Of a DNA stretch of 64,000 nucleotides, positions 41,123 to 50,751 are shown piece by piece (within the stretch, counting starts at the first letter, position 1; every line of letters begins with the position of its first letter). Location: positions 3,382,001-3,446,000 of the forward strand of contig NZ_CP159996.1 in the NCBI RefSeq assembly GCF_040703035.1, written 5' to 3'. Below the pieces are notes generated by a model. That model saw only the letters and a list, made by a program, of their open reading frames with translations. It was not told where the DNA came from and did no database searches. The DNA is from Terribacillus aidingensis (lineage in GTDB: Bacteria; Bacillota; Bacilli; Bacillales; Amphibacillaceae). The position numbers and the translations under genes are program-made.

Positions 41123-43147
41123 TTATTTGAAGACATTCTTCACTTTCTCAACAGTATAATGGCTGCCGCCTTTATCCTGGACACCCTCTACCATCATGCT
41201 GATCAGCATGTCCTGCTTATCGTAATCATAAGCAACGAACCAGCCATTTTCCGTACCGTTCTTGTCATCTTGGCTTTGCTTCAATTCAGCAGTACCAGTT
41301 TTACCAGCGAGCGTCAGACCATCCACAACAGGCTGATGTGCTGAGCCGCGTTCATCTTCCACAACACCGCGAAGACCTTCTGTGATAGCATCTGCTCCTT
41401 CTTTCGGCAGAACACCTTCATGCCATACGACAGCTTCCTCCGCTTCCGACTTCAGCAACGTCGGCTTTATCAAGTTGCCATCATTGATAAAAGGCGTATA
41501 AGATGCTGCTAAATGAAGCGGAGACATAAGCACTTGCCCTTGGCCATAGCCCGAATCTGCAAGAAGGGTCTCATTATCAAGACCTTCATTGGAAATAGAC
41601 GATGCTGCCGTTGGGAATGCATAATCCAATTCTTCATTGAAGCCGAAGGATTTCAAACCTTTTTCGAAGTTTTTCGCTCCGGTATCCACCGCTGTCATCG
41701 CAAAGTAGATATTATCCGATGTAATCAGCGCATTCTCTAGATTCACAGCCGAAAGGGCTTCTGAAACACGCGTCACACTGTAATTTCCGAACTTGCCATC
41801 ATTATCCCATTTCAGCCCTTCAATATGCTTCTTCTCATCTGGTGTAATGACTCCATTTTCCAATCCAATAGCAGCTGTAAGCGGCTTGATAGTGGATCCT
41901 GGTGCATAAGCTTTATTGAATTTAGCTGAAAACGGACTATTCTCATCATTGGACAGCTTCTCGTATTCCTCATCATCCCATCCAAAAATGAAATTATTCG
42001 GATCATAAGATGGTGCACTCACCAATGCCAGGGTAGCTCCTGTTTTCGGATCCAAGGCAACAGAAGCACCGCTGTCATCCTTTAGCTGTTCATATATCTT
42101 CTCTTGCGTATTAATATCAATGGTCAGCTCGACATCTTCACCATTTTTCACAGCTGTCTCAGCAATCACTTCTTGCTCATCGCTGTCTTCTGAAACAGTG
42201 TAGATTTTCCATCCTAATGTCCCGCGTAGCTGTTCCTCATAGACTGATTCCAACCCTGTTGAGCCAACAGAGGAGCTAGCATCGTAGTTAGAGGCATTGT
42301 CGTCCTTCTCAAGGAACTCAGCATCTACTTTCTTCACATACCCAGTCAAATGTGCTGCCGCTTCTCCGTACGGATAATACCTTGAAGTTGTATCTGTACT
42401 CTGCACACCTGGAAGTGACGTTACTTCCGCAGCTAGATCACGCTGATCTGGGCGCAATGTTTTAATTGGTACATCTACTTCATCCGTCACCCAGCTCTGG
42501 TCAAGTAAGCTGTCAATCTCTTCCCGGTCCATCTCAAGAAGTTCAGCCACTTGATCCAGCGTCTCATCCCGTGTCATCCCTTCCCCTTCAAGCTGACCTG
42601 GGATGATGCCGATAGAAGGAACAGTTGCATTGAATGCAAGCTCCTCTCCATTCGTATCCAGGATGCGGCCGCGTTCTGGTTCAACAGAAGTGATGCGCAC
42701 GCTCTCGTTATCATTAAGCTGTGCAAATATATAAGAAGGGTCCCAATTCACTTTCCATGTTGCACCGTCTTCTCCATCAACTTTGACAAGCTCTGCGTCT
42801 TTATCGAATTTCACTTCACCAGCAACTGTCTGCATGGATACAGACAAAGGCAGCTGCTGTGTGTCAGCGTCGGATTTCTCTTCATCCTCTGAAACATCTC
42901 CTGCAGTGACTTTCAAATCGGCTACACCAGATTGATCATAGATATCTGTATAGCGTTTGACGAAATCTTCCTTGGAAATCTCTTTCTGCGATTCTTCTGT
43001 CAGCTGCTCGTACATCTTATCGAAATCCTGAGCGTTCCAATTGTCGACAAACTGATCAAGACCATCCTTTGCTGTCTGATCATCCGAACAAGCAGAAAGC
43101 AGGAATATCATACTAAGCCCAAATAACAATGCTGCTAATCGTTTCAT
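41123..43147 (-). CDS. pbpC: Class B penicillin-binding protein, PBP3/MecA type
   Basis: A 674-residue lipid-anchored transpeptidase. A lipobox (LLSAC, Cys about 20) precedes an NTF2-like MecA N-terminal domain (about 25-145). Next is the dimerisation domain (SVEPERGRILDTNGEELAFNATVPSIG), then the transpeptidase with SxxK in APGSTIKP, SxN in ITSDNIYFA and KTGT in LAGKTGTAEL. This layout matches B. subtilis PbpC (PBP3) and staphylococcal PBP2a, which have low beta-lactam affinity. It cross-links peptidoglycan outside the membrane. Single gene with its own terminator. Confidence 0.92.
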   Translation of the reverse strand: MKRLAALLFGLSMIFLLSACSDDQTAKDGLDQFVDNWNAQDFDKMYEQLTEESQKEISKEDFVKRYTDIYDQSGVADLKVTAGDVSEDEEKSDADTQQLPLSVSMQTVAGEVKFDKDAELVKVDGEDGATWKVNWDPSYIFAQLNDNESVRITSVEPERGRILDTNGEELAFNATVPSIGIIPGQLEGEGMTRDETLDQVAELLEMDREEIDSLLDQSWVTDEVDVPIKTLRPDQRDLAAEVTSLPGVQSTDTTSRYYPYGEAAAHLTGYVKKVDAEFLEKDDNASNYDASSSVGSTGLESVYEEQLRGTLGWKIYTVSEDSDEQEVIAETAVKNGEDVELTIDINTQEKIYEQLKDDSGASVALDPKTGATLALVSAPSYDPNNFIFGWDDEEYEKLSNDENSPFSAKFNKAYAPGSTIKPLTAAIGLENGVITPDEKKHIEGLKWDNDGKFGNYSVTRVSEALSAVNLENALITSDNIYFAMTAVDTGAKNFEKGLKSFGFNEELDYAFPTAASSISNEGLDNETLLADSGYGQGQVLMSPLHLAASYTPFINDGNLIKPTLLKSEAEEAVVWHEGVLPKEGADAITEGLRGVVEDERGSAHQPVVDGLTLAGKTGTAELKQSQDDKNGTENGWFVAYDYDKQDMLISMMVEGVQDKGGSHYTVEKVKNVFK

Positions 43148-43344
43148 AGCTCACCTTTCCTGTCTCTTTAAACTGTTCCCCAATTATAGCATAGGGAAGG
43201 AAATACTTTGCAGAAAAAACCCAACTATTTCCCAGGAAATAGACGAAGGCTGTCGAATAATGAGGCAGGGATATAACCAAATACTAGTACTTAAAAATAA
43301 CCATCCTTCTGAGTACCACTTCGGCAAAAGAGATTTCGCCTTAC

Positions 43345-43401
43345 AAAAACCCGAACTTATGTAAATCTTTGCTGGAAGATTCACGTCCTTGTTCGGGTTC
43401 C
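43345..43401 (-). terminator. Two-tier hairpin after manA
   Basis: Leftward ACCCGAAC (43391-43398 complement) pairs with GTTCGGGT (43349-43356 complement), and an inner AATCTT/AAGATT hairpin sits inside the loop; TTTTTG follows. Probably the manA terminator, with more structure than usual. Confidence 0.6.
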
Positions 43402-43432
43402 CGTTTATCTGATACATCTTTTCCCCAGTCTC

Positions 43433-44386
43433 TTACACATGAGAAGCAATCGCTTCGAGTCGCCCTTTCAACGTATAATTGCCGATGTGAACAGGAAGTA
43501 CGAAATGATCGCCTTTTTTCAATTGATAGGATTGACCATCCAATATGATCTCTCCGTTCCCTTCAATAATGCTGACTTGCAGAAACGAATCTGGAGCTTT
43601 CCGTTCAATCTGACCTGCTAGCTGCCAATGATAGACTGTAAAGTACTCACTTTGCACGAGCTGCTGCTCTGTTAGTGCACCATTCGTCACAGCTGATTTT
43701 CTGGTTTCATTTGTTACATGCGGAACAGTCGACACAGCTTTGGCTGAATCCAAATGCAGCTCTCGTTCATTCCCTTGGTCATCTTTCCGGTCATAGTCAT
43801 ACACACGATATGTGATGTCAGAGCTTTGCTGCGTTTCTAGAATGACAATACCCGCTCCGATAGCGTGGATCGCCCCACTTGGGACATACACGAAATCGCC
43901 CTTTTTAACAGGGATCCTTTGCAGCAGCTGATCCCATTCACCTTGATCAATCATCTGTTCCAGCTGTTCCTTCGTTTGTGCATGATGACCGAAAACAATC
44001 TCGGCTCCAGGCTCGGCATCGATTACATACCAGCATTCTGTCTTTCCATAAGGTTCGTTCTCCACTTCCTGTGCATAGTCATCAGCGGGATGCACCTGTA
44101 CAGACAAGTCTGTCTTCGCATCGAGGATTTTTACAAGCAATGGATAATCTTCATTGTCATGCTCTCCAAATAAATCACGATGGTTCTGCCATGCATCCAA
44201 TAACGTCTGACCTGCTAATTCACCATTCCGTATCTTGCTTGGTCCGTTCGGATGTGCAGAAATAACCCACGCTTCACCAGTTTGTTCGGAAGGCAGCTGA
44301 TAACCGAATACATCTGCAAGCTTCGTCCCTCCCCAGATCCGCTCTTGCAAAGCGGGTTCCAGAAAAATAGGCTCCTGTTTATACAT
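43433..44386 (-). CDS. manA: Mannose-6-phosphate isomerase, class I
   Basis: A 317-residue zinc-dependent isomerase interconverting fructose-6-P and mannose-6-P. Family features: PIFLEPALQERIWGGTKLADVFGY, PLLVKILDAKTDLSVQVHPADDYA (zinc-binding Gln and His), GKTECWYVIDAEPGAEIVFGHH, and YVPSGAIHAIGAGIVILETQQSSDITYRVYDYDR. Length equals Bacillus ManA. GAGGAGATTCTTT before ATG 44384-44386 defines the start (frame open to 44401). No PTS gene adjoins. Confidence 0.95.
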   Translation of the reverse strand: MYKQEPIFLEPALQERIWGGTKLADVFGYQLPSEQTGEAWVISAHPNGPSKIRNGELAGQTLLDAWQNHRDLFGEHDNEDYPLLVKILDAKTDLSVQVHPADDYAQEVENEPYGKTECWYVIDAEPGAEIVFGHHAQTKEQLEQMIDQGEWDQLLQRIPVKKGDFVYVPSGAIHAIGAGIVILETQQSSDITYRVYDYDRKDDQGNERELHLDSAKAVSTVPHVTNETRKSAVTNGALTEQQLVQSEYFTVYHWQLAGQIERKAPDSFLQVSIIEGNGEIILDGQSYQLKKGDHFVLPVHIGNYTLKGRLEAIASHV

Positions 44387-44594
44387 AAAGAATCTCCTCA
44401 CTTTTAGACACTAGCTTCTCTCCGTTATTTTACCAATAGTTCCCTTCTGCGACTATATATTTGTTGTAGGAACCTACGAGTTTCTATATGATGAACGTAA
44501 CTAGCCAGGAGTCTGCAGCGCTTGAACGACGTTTAGAAATCACCAGATGAGGAAGTTATAAGAATACATTCTTATTCAGGAAGGATAGACTATC

Positions 44595-45392
44595 ATGGAA
44601 AAAGAAATCCACTATTCGACCAAAATAAACGATGCCTTCTTTCGCCAAGTCATCGATTATGTAGGAGCCGGCGTTGTTATCACTGATCCTTCACTGCCAG
44701 ATAATCCGATCATCTATACGAATAAAGCATTTGAGCAGGTCACAGGCTACACGACAAAAGAAATAATCGGTCAAAATTGTCGATTCCTCCAAGGAGAAAA
44801 GACTTCTCGAGAAGAAGTAGCAAAAGTACGAAAAGCGATAGAAGAGGAACAATCTGTCATTGTAGAATTGCTGAATTATCGAAAAGACGGAAAATCTTTC
44901 TGGAATGAACTTTCCATGTATCCAATTTTTGTTCCTAGCGAAGACAAGTTATATTTTGTTGGTGTTCAACAGGATATCTCAGATCGTAAGAACAAAGAAA
45001 GGCAAGCAGACGACTATAAACAGGAGGCCTCTCTGCTGTCTACTCCATTCGTTCCAATCTCAGAAAAGGTATGTATACTTCCTCTGGTAGGCAATATTAA
45101 TTCGGAGCGCTGGGAAGAAATCTACCAACGTATCTCCGTCCATGTCCATGATCATGATGAAGAAACATTTATTATGGATCTGCAAGGTGTGATGGAATTG
45201 AATGAAGACGTGCATAGAGGGTTGCTGCGACTCCATCAATTGCTGCAAGTGATGGGAGCTCGGCTGATCGTTACAGGGCTTGAACCGAGAACCGCTAAAG
45301 TCAGCGTGAAGCTGGCAGACTTCCGTAAAAAAGAAATTTCATTTTACGCAAATGTTCAGCAAGCCTTAGAAGCTACCCGTGCCAACCATTAA
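44595..45392 (+). CDS. ytvA: Blue-light photoreceptor YtvA (LOV-STAS)
   Basis: A 265-residue protein with an N-terminal LOV domain and a C-terminal STAS domain, the YtvA/PfyP architecture. The flavin-adduct motif GQNCRFLQG puts the reactive cysteine at residue 62, the same position as in B. subtilis YtvA. VELLNYRKDGKSFWNELSMYPIF and YFVGVQQDISDRKNKERQ complete LOV and the J-alpha linker. STAS spans about 150-260. In B. subtilis it feeds blue light into the stressosome and sigma-B. AGGAAGG precedes the ATG. It is a single gene, convergent with yhgD-like tetR. Confidence 0.95.
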   Translation: MEKEIHYSTKINDAFFRQVIDYVGAGVVITDPSLPDNPIIYTNKAFEQVTGYTTKEIIGQNCRFLQGEKTSREEVAKVRKAIEEEQSVIVELLNYRKDGKSFWNELSMYPIFVPSEDKLYFVGVQQDISDRKNKERQADDYKQEASLLSTPFVPISEKVCILPLVGNINSERWEEIYQRISVHVHDHDEETFIMDLQGVMELNEDVHRGLLRLHQLLQVMGARLIVTGLEPRTAKVSVKLADFRKKEISFYANVQQALEATRANH

Positions 45393-45422
45393 AAAACCGC
45401 TGCATAATAGCAGCGGTTTTTT
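45391..45422. terminator. Bidirectional terminator between ytvA and tetR
   Basis: AAAAAACCGCTG and CAGCGGTTTTTT around CATAATAG. Confidence 0.9.
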
Positions 45423-45979
45423 CAATGAATTTGAGCTCTAATGACTTCTGAGATTGTTTCCTTTGGCAGCGGGTCGTGCTGCCGTTCCCAATCGGAAATG
45501 AGCGCAATATATGTTTTATAAACAAGAAATGCAAGCAGCTCAGGATCATGTTTGGTAACAATACCTTTCGCCTTTTCTTTCATGATAACTGACTTGATAT
45601 AATCTAGAATCTGTCGCTCTACTTGGGTAAGAATCTCTAATACTTCTGCTGTACCCAATTCCTTCGCTTCCTGTCCCATCTTGATCAGCAGCTGGTGATT
45701 TTCCCGGAACCCGAGAATTGCATCCAGCATAGCTTGGATATTTTCATGAAAAGCTGCTTCTTCCTGTATCGCTGTATCAGCTGCTTGTCGCAACTGCTTC
45801 ATTGTCCGTTCTAGGATGGTGGAGAACAATGACTCTTTGCTATCAAAGAACGTATAAATCGTGCCCTTAGCTACTTTGGCTATTTTCGCAACAGATGCCA
45901 TAGTCGTCGCTTTGAAACCGAATTGACTAAAAGACAAAGCTGCTGCTTCGATGACTCGTTCTTTTTTATCTGTAATCAT
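45422..45979 (-). CDS. yhgD: TetR-family regulator, YhgD-like
   Basis: A 185-residue repressor: KERVIEAAALSFSQFGFKATTMASVAKIAKVAKGTIYTFFDSKESLF is the TetR helix-turn-helix, followed by an all-helical ligand domain. It follows yhgE by 21 bases and is co-transcribed with it, the arrangement seen in B. subtilis (yhgE-yhgD). It probably represses this operon through the dyad at 48368-48390 and responds to a membrane-active compound (inference). Confidence 0.87.
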   Translation of the reverse strand: MITDKKERVIEAAALSFSQFGFKATTMASVAKIAKVAKGTIYTFFDSKESLFSTILERTMKQLRQAADTAIQEEAAFHENIQAMLDAILGFRENHQLLIKMGQEAKELGTAEVLEILTQVERQILDYIKSVIMKEKAKGIVTKHDPELLAFLVYKTYIALISDWERQHDPLPKETISEVIRAQIH

Positions 45980-46000
45980 TGTTCTCTACCCCTTTTTCTT

Positions 46001-48319
46001 TTACATGGAAACTGCAGGCTCTTTTTCCTCATTATTGTTTTTGAATTTACGAGTCTGCAATGTATATACGAGAATTGTCAATGCTAAGAATAGCACAGAA
46101 AAGATGCTCAAGTAACCTGCTTGCCTCCACAGGAAGCCCCAGTCATCGCCGATGGAAATAATCTCCCGGAAACCATTGATGGCATATGTCATCGGGACGA
46201 ACTTATGAACAACTTGGAAGAATTCCGGAAGCAATGCCACCGGATACGTGCCTGCGCCTGCACCAATCTGGATCAGCAATACAATGATACCCAAGAAGCG
46301 CCCGACATTATCCAGTGCAACTGTCAGCAGCTGAATAAGCAGGAAGCTTGTGATGCTGAATAGGATGGCGAATAGAAGCAGCCGCCATTCACTATGCACC
46401 TGCAGGTGAACCACATGGACAAGCATAATCACTGCGAATATAGATTGAAGCACACTGACAAACAGTACAATACTGAATTTGCTCAGGAACCAAGCAAAAC
46501 CAGATGTCGGTTTACTTGCTGGATCACGGAGCGGGAAGATATTCGTGAATACAAGTGCTCCAACAAATAATCCTAAGGAAAGGATGTATGGCGCGAGCCC
46601 TTCTCCATAGGTATGCACATTACTCAATTTTTCATCCTTCACTTCCGTCGGACTAGCAAACATGGTATCCGTTTTATCAGTTGTACTGATATTTGCGTCT
46701 TCTGCACCTTTAGCCAGCTCACCATACAGTTCATTACTTCCATCTGTCACGCTTTGTGTACCATCGGATAGAGTTTGAGAACCTTCTGTCAGCTGCTGCG
46801 CTCCATCAGACAACTGCGGACCATTCGCGTTCAATTGATCCAGTCCTGCAGTTAGCTGCGTGCTGCCTGATTGCAGCTGATTCAATCCATCGTTAACAGA
46901 TTGAGAACCTGAAACTAGTGCAGGAGATCCATCAGCCAACTGACTGACTCCATCCGTATATGCATTGATTCCATCATTCAAGTCTGTTTGGCCAGATTGA
47001 ATAGCCGTTGCACCAGCTAATAGTTTACCAGTTGCATCATTGATACCGTTCAATGCTGTTTGTGTCTGCTGTGCACCCTCAGCCAGTTCGTTGATTCTAT
47101 CTAGCTGCGTAGTCACTTCTGTCAGCTGCTGCTTGATCGCTTCAGGATCGATATCCGGCAGCTGAATATCAGGTGAAGATCCGCCAATCTGTTGAATCTG
47201 GTTTTGGAGTTCTTCTTTCTGCTCATCCGACAGACTGCTGCTTGCTATTGTATCCTCAATCTTCTGCAGCTGGTCAGCTTGCTGACTTTCCACTTGCTGC
47301 TGAGATTCTTGCAGCTGCTCTGCCAATACCATCAAATCAGACAATCTCGACTGAGTATTTTCCAAGTCACCTTTGACTGCTTGTGCTTGCTCATTCGCTG
47401 AAGCAATTCCGTTATTCAGTTCCGGGAACTTACCAGCCAACTGATCTGTTGCTTGCTGCAGTTTTTCAAGACTGCTTGTTAAATCATCTGTAGCAGAGAC
47501 CAATTTATCCGAACCACTGGACAGTTCTCCGCTCTTGCCATTCAAAGTCTGCAAGCCCTCATTGACTTGGGTTATTCCTTCATCAAGATCAGGATACTGT
47601 GATGCTAGACTTTGAATACCTTGATCCAATTTCTGCATTCCTTGGTCTGCTTCACCGACCTTTTCTGTATACGTCGCTGTGCTTGCCGACAGGCTAGCCA
47701 AGTTTTTGCTTAAATTTTTCGCACCTTCATTCACTTCACTCGAACCGTCTGCAAGTTCCTTGGAACCATCGCTAGCCTTCTTAAGTCCATCTGCTACATC
47801 AGAAAGACTGGCAAAGACGGAATGAGCGTACTCCTCTGTTACTTGTTCAGCCACCTCTTTCTCCAGCTGCTGCATGGCAGTGTCTGTTATTTTGGAGGCT
47901 GGATAATTCTTTCCTGGGTTGGAATAGTAATCAATATTCATCTGTTTCGGTTCTTCATCCAGCAACGTAGCCGCATTGGCGGAAAAATTCTCTGGAATTT
48001 TCACAACCATATAATAGTCCTCTGCCTTCAGCCCATCCATCGCTTTTGCTTCATCAACGAACTGCCAGTCGAACTTATCATTGTCTTTCAGATTATCCAC
48101 AAAATCATCTCCAACATGGAGATCTTTGCCTTCAAATGTGGAGCCCTTATCTTTATTCACGACAGCAACTGCTAAGTTATCAGTTTTGTTATATGGATCC
48201 CAGTTAGCTGCCAGAAAAATTGTACTGTAAAGCAGCGGAACGACTAAAATACCGCAAATGGCTAGGAGCATTTTCCGGTCTTTCCATATGCGAAGCCATT
48301 CTTTTTTCAACATGTTCAT
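46001..48319 (-). CDS. yhgE: YhgE/Pip family membrane protein
   Basis: A 772-residue protein of the YhgE/Pip (phage infection protein) family. It has an N-terminal TM (MLLAICGILVVPLLYSTIFLAANWDPYNKTDNLAVAVVNKDKG), then a long extracellular helical region (about 170-560) with repeated L-x3-G-x3-L-x2-G units such as LADGSSEVNEGAKNL, and five C-terminal TMs of ABC2 type. Relatives include Pip, YueB and type VII secretion EsaA-like phage receptors. GGGAGG before ATG 48317-48319 sets the start. It is first in an operon with the TetR gene. Confidence 0.88.
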   Translation of the reverse strand: MNMLKKEWLRIWKDRKMLLAICGILVVPLLYSTIFLAANWDPYNKTDNLAVAVVNKDKGSTFEGKDLHVGDDFVDNLKDNDKFDWQFVDEAKAMDGLKAEDYYMVVKIPENFSANAATLLDEEPKQMNIDYYSNPGKNYPASKITDTAMQQLEKEVAEQVTEEYAHSVFASLSDVADGLKKASDGSKELADGSSEVNEGAKNLSKNLASLSASTATYTEKVGEADQGMQKLDQGIQSLASQYPDLDEGITQVNEGLQTLNGKSGELSSGSDKLVSATDDLTSSLEKLQQATDQLAGKFPELNNGIASANEQAQAVKGDLENTQSRLSDLMVLAEQLQESQQQVESQQADQLQKIEDTIASSSLSDEQKEELQNQIQQIGGSSPDIQLPDIDPEAIKQQLTEVTTQLDRINELAEGAQQTQTALNGINDATGKLLAGATAIQSGQTDLNDGINAYTDGVSQLADGSPALVSGSQSVNDGLNQLQSGSTQLTAGLDQLNANGPQLSDGAQQLTEGSQTLSDGTQSVTDGSNELYGELAKGAEDANISTTDKTDTMFASPTEVKDEKLSNVHTYGEGLAPYILSLGLFVGALVFTNIFPLRDPASKPTSGFAWFLSKFSIVLFVSVLQSIFAVIMLVHVVHLQVHSEWRLLLFAILFSITSFLLIQLLTVALDNVGRFLGIIVLLIQIGAGAGTYPVALLPEFFQVVHKFVPMTYAINGFREIISIGDDWGFLWRQAGYLSIFSVLFLALTILVYTLQTRKFKNNNEEKEPAVSM

Positions 48320-48367
48320 AACTTTTCCTCCCAAATTGTACTTCACGAGTTGTCCACACAGACCAAA

Positions 48368-48390
48368 TGACCAAATTGGAATTATGGTCA
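48368..48390 (-). promoter_or_regulatory. Candidate TetR operator before yhgE
   Basis: TGACCA (48368-48373) and TGGTCA (48385-48390) are inverted and embedded in a longer imperfect dyad (AAATGACCA...TGGTCAATTT). It lies about 50 bases upstream of the yhgE start, the right place for control by the co-encoded TetR protein. Confidence 0.5.
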
Positions 48391-48472
48391 ATTTACTAGC
48401 TAATAATAGCAGAAAAAGCCTATAGCCACAATGGTTAAGCTCAATAAAAAATATGTAGTCGCTTACACTGGT

Positions 48473-48649
48473 TTATCCACTCTAGTTGTGCATAACCCTT
48501 TTATACACAGCATTCCACAGTCTATGAACAACTTATCAACAAACTTATCCACATATACACATGATGAATTCTTTATTTAGTAATAAGAATATTTGTTCGC
48601 TACAAAATAGAGTATGTTATCCTCATGTGCATCCACAGGATGTGCATAA
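48473..48649. other. DnaA-box cluster between htrA and yhgE
   Basis: In 177 bp there are four exact matches to TTATNCACA: TTATACACA (48501-48509), TTATCCACA (48545-48553), and reverse-strand copies at 48487-48495 and 48641-48649. One-mismatch copies lie at 48473-48481 (TTATCCACT), 48533-48541 (TTATCAACA) and 48553-48561. An AT-rich stretch with TAGTAATAAGAA follows at about 48579-48590, similar to a DnaA-trio element. Such a density by chance is very unlikely. No dnaA gene is near. Confidence 0.75.
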
Positions 48650-48654
48650 CTAAA

Positions 48655-48676
48655 AAGGCAGCCAAATTGGCTGCCT
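48655..48676 (-). terminator. Terminator of htrA
   Basis: AGGCAGCC and GGCTGCCT around AAATT, followed leftward by five T, immediately after the htrA stop. Confidence 0.88.
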
Positions 48677-49884
48677 CATTGCTGTTCACTTAATGTGACG
48701 GTCGTTTCGTTTTTCTCACCATCTCGATAATACGTTACTTTCATTTGATCTCCGATTTTTTTATCCTCATAAAGATGCTTCCGTAAAGATGTCATATCAT
48801 CAATTGGCTGACCATCAAGCTCTGTGATGACATCCAGCTCCTGTAATCCTGCTTTTCCTGCAGGAGATAGGGCTTCAAGACTCCAAATGTAGACACCATT
48901 TTCCATGTCATCCGGCAAACCGAGATGTTCTGTCCGTTCCGATGCCGGTATTTCATTCAATGAATATGCTTCTACTCCTAAGTAGGGGCGCTCCACTTGC
49001 CCATTCTGCTCAAGCTGTTCCATGATAGGTACTGCACTATCGACTGGAATAGCAAATCCGATTCCTTCCACAGAGGATTCAGCGATTTTCATCGAATTGA
49101 TACCAATCAGCTGCCCCGCCATATTTATAAGGGCGCCACCGCTGTTACCAGGGTTGATTGCTGCATCTGTCTGCATAACATCTGCCTGCCAATCTGCTCT
49201 GCCATCCCCATTAAAATCCTGGGGAACGGTACGATTGACTCCGCTAATGATGCCTTGTGTAACTGATCCCGAGAAGCCTAGCGGATCTCCGATTGCAATT
49301 ACAGGCTCACCTGTTTTGACAGTAGAAGAAGTACCAATCTCAATCACCTGCTCCACTCGGGAAGCATCCATTTCCAAGACTGCCAAATCCGTGAAAACGT
49401 CACTGCCTAGCAGCTTTGCGGAAACTTCCACCCCGTTATGGAGAATAACATCTACATCCGTTGCACCTTCGACAACATGATGATTGGTCACCACATAGGC
49501 TTTATCGCCTTCTTTTTTATAAATGACGCCAGAGCCGCTTCCTGCAGTACTCTCCTCCTGTGAGAAAAGCGCATCACCCTGCTGCAGATTCACGACACCG
49601 ACGACTGCTGGTGCTGTTTTATCGACAATATCTGTAATACCTGATTGCACATCCACGCTGACATTTTGTAAATTGGGGTTCTGATTCGAATCTGATGCGA
49701 GCTGCGTAGCCTCTCCTTGCTGTGACTGTGATTGATCGTTCGGCGTCAGACTTTCTCGATCAAGGCCATAAGCAACAAGCAATACGATACCAGCTCCGAT
49801 GATACCGCCCAATATAGCCGGCAGCAGCCAGCTTGTGCGCTTCGGTTTTTCCGGTTCCTTCTGGTGATCATCAAAGTAGTCCAT
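48676..49884 (-). CDS. htrC: HtrA-type membrane-anchored serine protease (YycK/HtrC)
   Basis: A 402-residue protease and chaperone of the outer membrane face. One N-terminal TM (LLPAILGGIIGAGIVLLVAYGL, about 20-41), an acidic/Gln-rich linker, a trypsin-like domain with triad His in YVVTNHHVVEGA, Asp in FTDLAVLEM and Ser in NPGNSGGALIN, and a C-terminal PDZ domain (YIWSLEALSPAGKAGLQELDVITELDGQPI). It degrades or refolds damaged exported proteins. It closes the wal operon, as in Bacillus, 57 bases after walJ. Confidence 0.93.
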   Translation of the reverse strand: MDYFDDHQKEPEKPKRTSWLLPAILGGIIGAGIVLLVAYGLDRESLTPNDQSQSQQGEATQLASDSNQNPNLQNVSVDVQSGITDIVDKTAPAVVGVVNLQQGDALFSQEESTAGSGSGVIYKKEGDKAYVVTNHHVVEGATDVDVILHNGVEVSAKLLGSDVFTDLAVLEMDASRVEQVIEIGTSSTVKTGEPVIAIGDPLGFSGSVTQGIISGVNRTVPQDFNGDGRADWQADVMQTDAAINPGNSGGALINMAGQLIGINSMKIAESSVEGIGFAIPVDSAVPIMEQLEQNGQVERPYLGVEAYSLNEIPASERTEHLGLPDDMENGVYIWSLEALSPAGKAGLQELDVITELDGQPIDDMTSLRKHLYEDKKIGDQMKVTYYRDGEKNETTVTLSEQQ

Positions 49885-49940
49885 ATTAGCCTCCGTTCCA
49901 ATTCTTTTCGATATAGCTATCTTTCCACGATTTCGGAAAT

Positions 49941-50738
49941 TTAAACTATCTGGAAAATCGGTGTCGGTGTTTTTGGATCAGTATCATGCAACTCAATGTG
50001 CTTATTCAAATCAAAGCCTCGCTCCTGCAGGATATTCCCTACTGCAAGCCGTGCAAGGTCCTTCATATTGTTATCGCGGCTCAAATGTGCAAGATAAATG
50101 CGTTTCGTATTGTTATCAATCAAGTCTGTAAGAGCAAGCGCACTGTCTTCATTGGATACGTGACCAAGGTCACCAAGTATCCTTCGTTTTACATTCCACG
50201 GATAGGCGCCCATTTGCAGCATACTTACATCATGGTTTGCTTCAAAAATATAAGCATCTGCTTTCTCGACGATTTTCTTCACTCGATCGGATACATAACC
50301 TGTATCCGTCACTAACGCTACCTTTTTACCTTCGTGATGGAAAGCATAAAACATCGGCTCTGCCGCATCATGGGATACACCGAAGGACAGCACATCCAGA
50401 TCTCCAAATGTTTTCGTCTCTTCCATGTCAAAAATGAATTTATGATCCAAAGGTATTTTCCCGATGCTGTTCTCCATCGCTTTCCATGTCTTTTCGTTTG
50501 CATAGATCGGCAGATCGAATTTCCTTGCCGCCACACCTAATCCTTTTATATGGTCACTGTGCTCATGTGTGACTAGGATTTTCGTCAGTGTCGCCGGATC
50601 GATTCCTGCCTCCTCCAATAAACGCTGCAGCTCCTTGCCTGTCAGACCAGCATCGACCAGGATGCGCTCTTTTTCCGTTCCGATAAAGAACGCATTCCCA
50701 GAACTGCCTGAAGCAAGTACGCTAAAGCTTAACGTCAT
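49941..50738 (-). CDS. walJ: WalJ (YycJ) metallo-beta-lactamase-fold exonuclease
   Basis: A 265-residue MBL-fold protein. The metal-binding [10 protein letters not shown] motif (about residues 57-66) is intact, along with SSGNAFFIG at the start and [11 protein letters not shown] and [32 protein letters not shown] later. YycJ proteins are Mn-dependent 5'-3' exonucleases implicated in mismatch repair and in cell-division/replication coordination. It is encoded between walI and htrC in the conserved walRKHIJ order. Start ATG 50736-50738. Confidence 0.93.
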   Translation of the reverse strand: MTLSFSVLASGSSGNAFFIGTEKERILVDAGLTGKELQRLLEEAGIDPATLTKILVTHEHSDHIKGLGVAARKFDLPIYANEKTWKAMENSIGKIPLDHKFIFDMEETKTFGDLDVLSFGVSHDAAEPMFYAFHHEGKKVALVTDTGYVSDRVKKIVEKADAYIFEANHDVSMLQMGAYPWNVKRRILGDLGHVSNEDSALALTDLIDNNTKRIYLAHLSRDNNMKDLARLAVGNILQERGFDLNKHIELHDTDPKTPTPIFQIV

Positions 50739-50751
50739 GCTGTTTCACCTC

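Noticed and set aside
44466-44477. GTAGG-AA-CCTAC dyad before ytvA as an operator
   Set aside because: Short, isolated and not linked to any regulator in the window; no sigma-B promoter could be convincingly aligned either.
48473-48649. The main chromosomal origin oriC
   Set aside because: dnaA, dnaN and rpmH are not in the window. The boxes support a DnaA-binding cluster only, so I did not call an origin.
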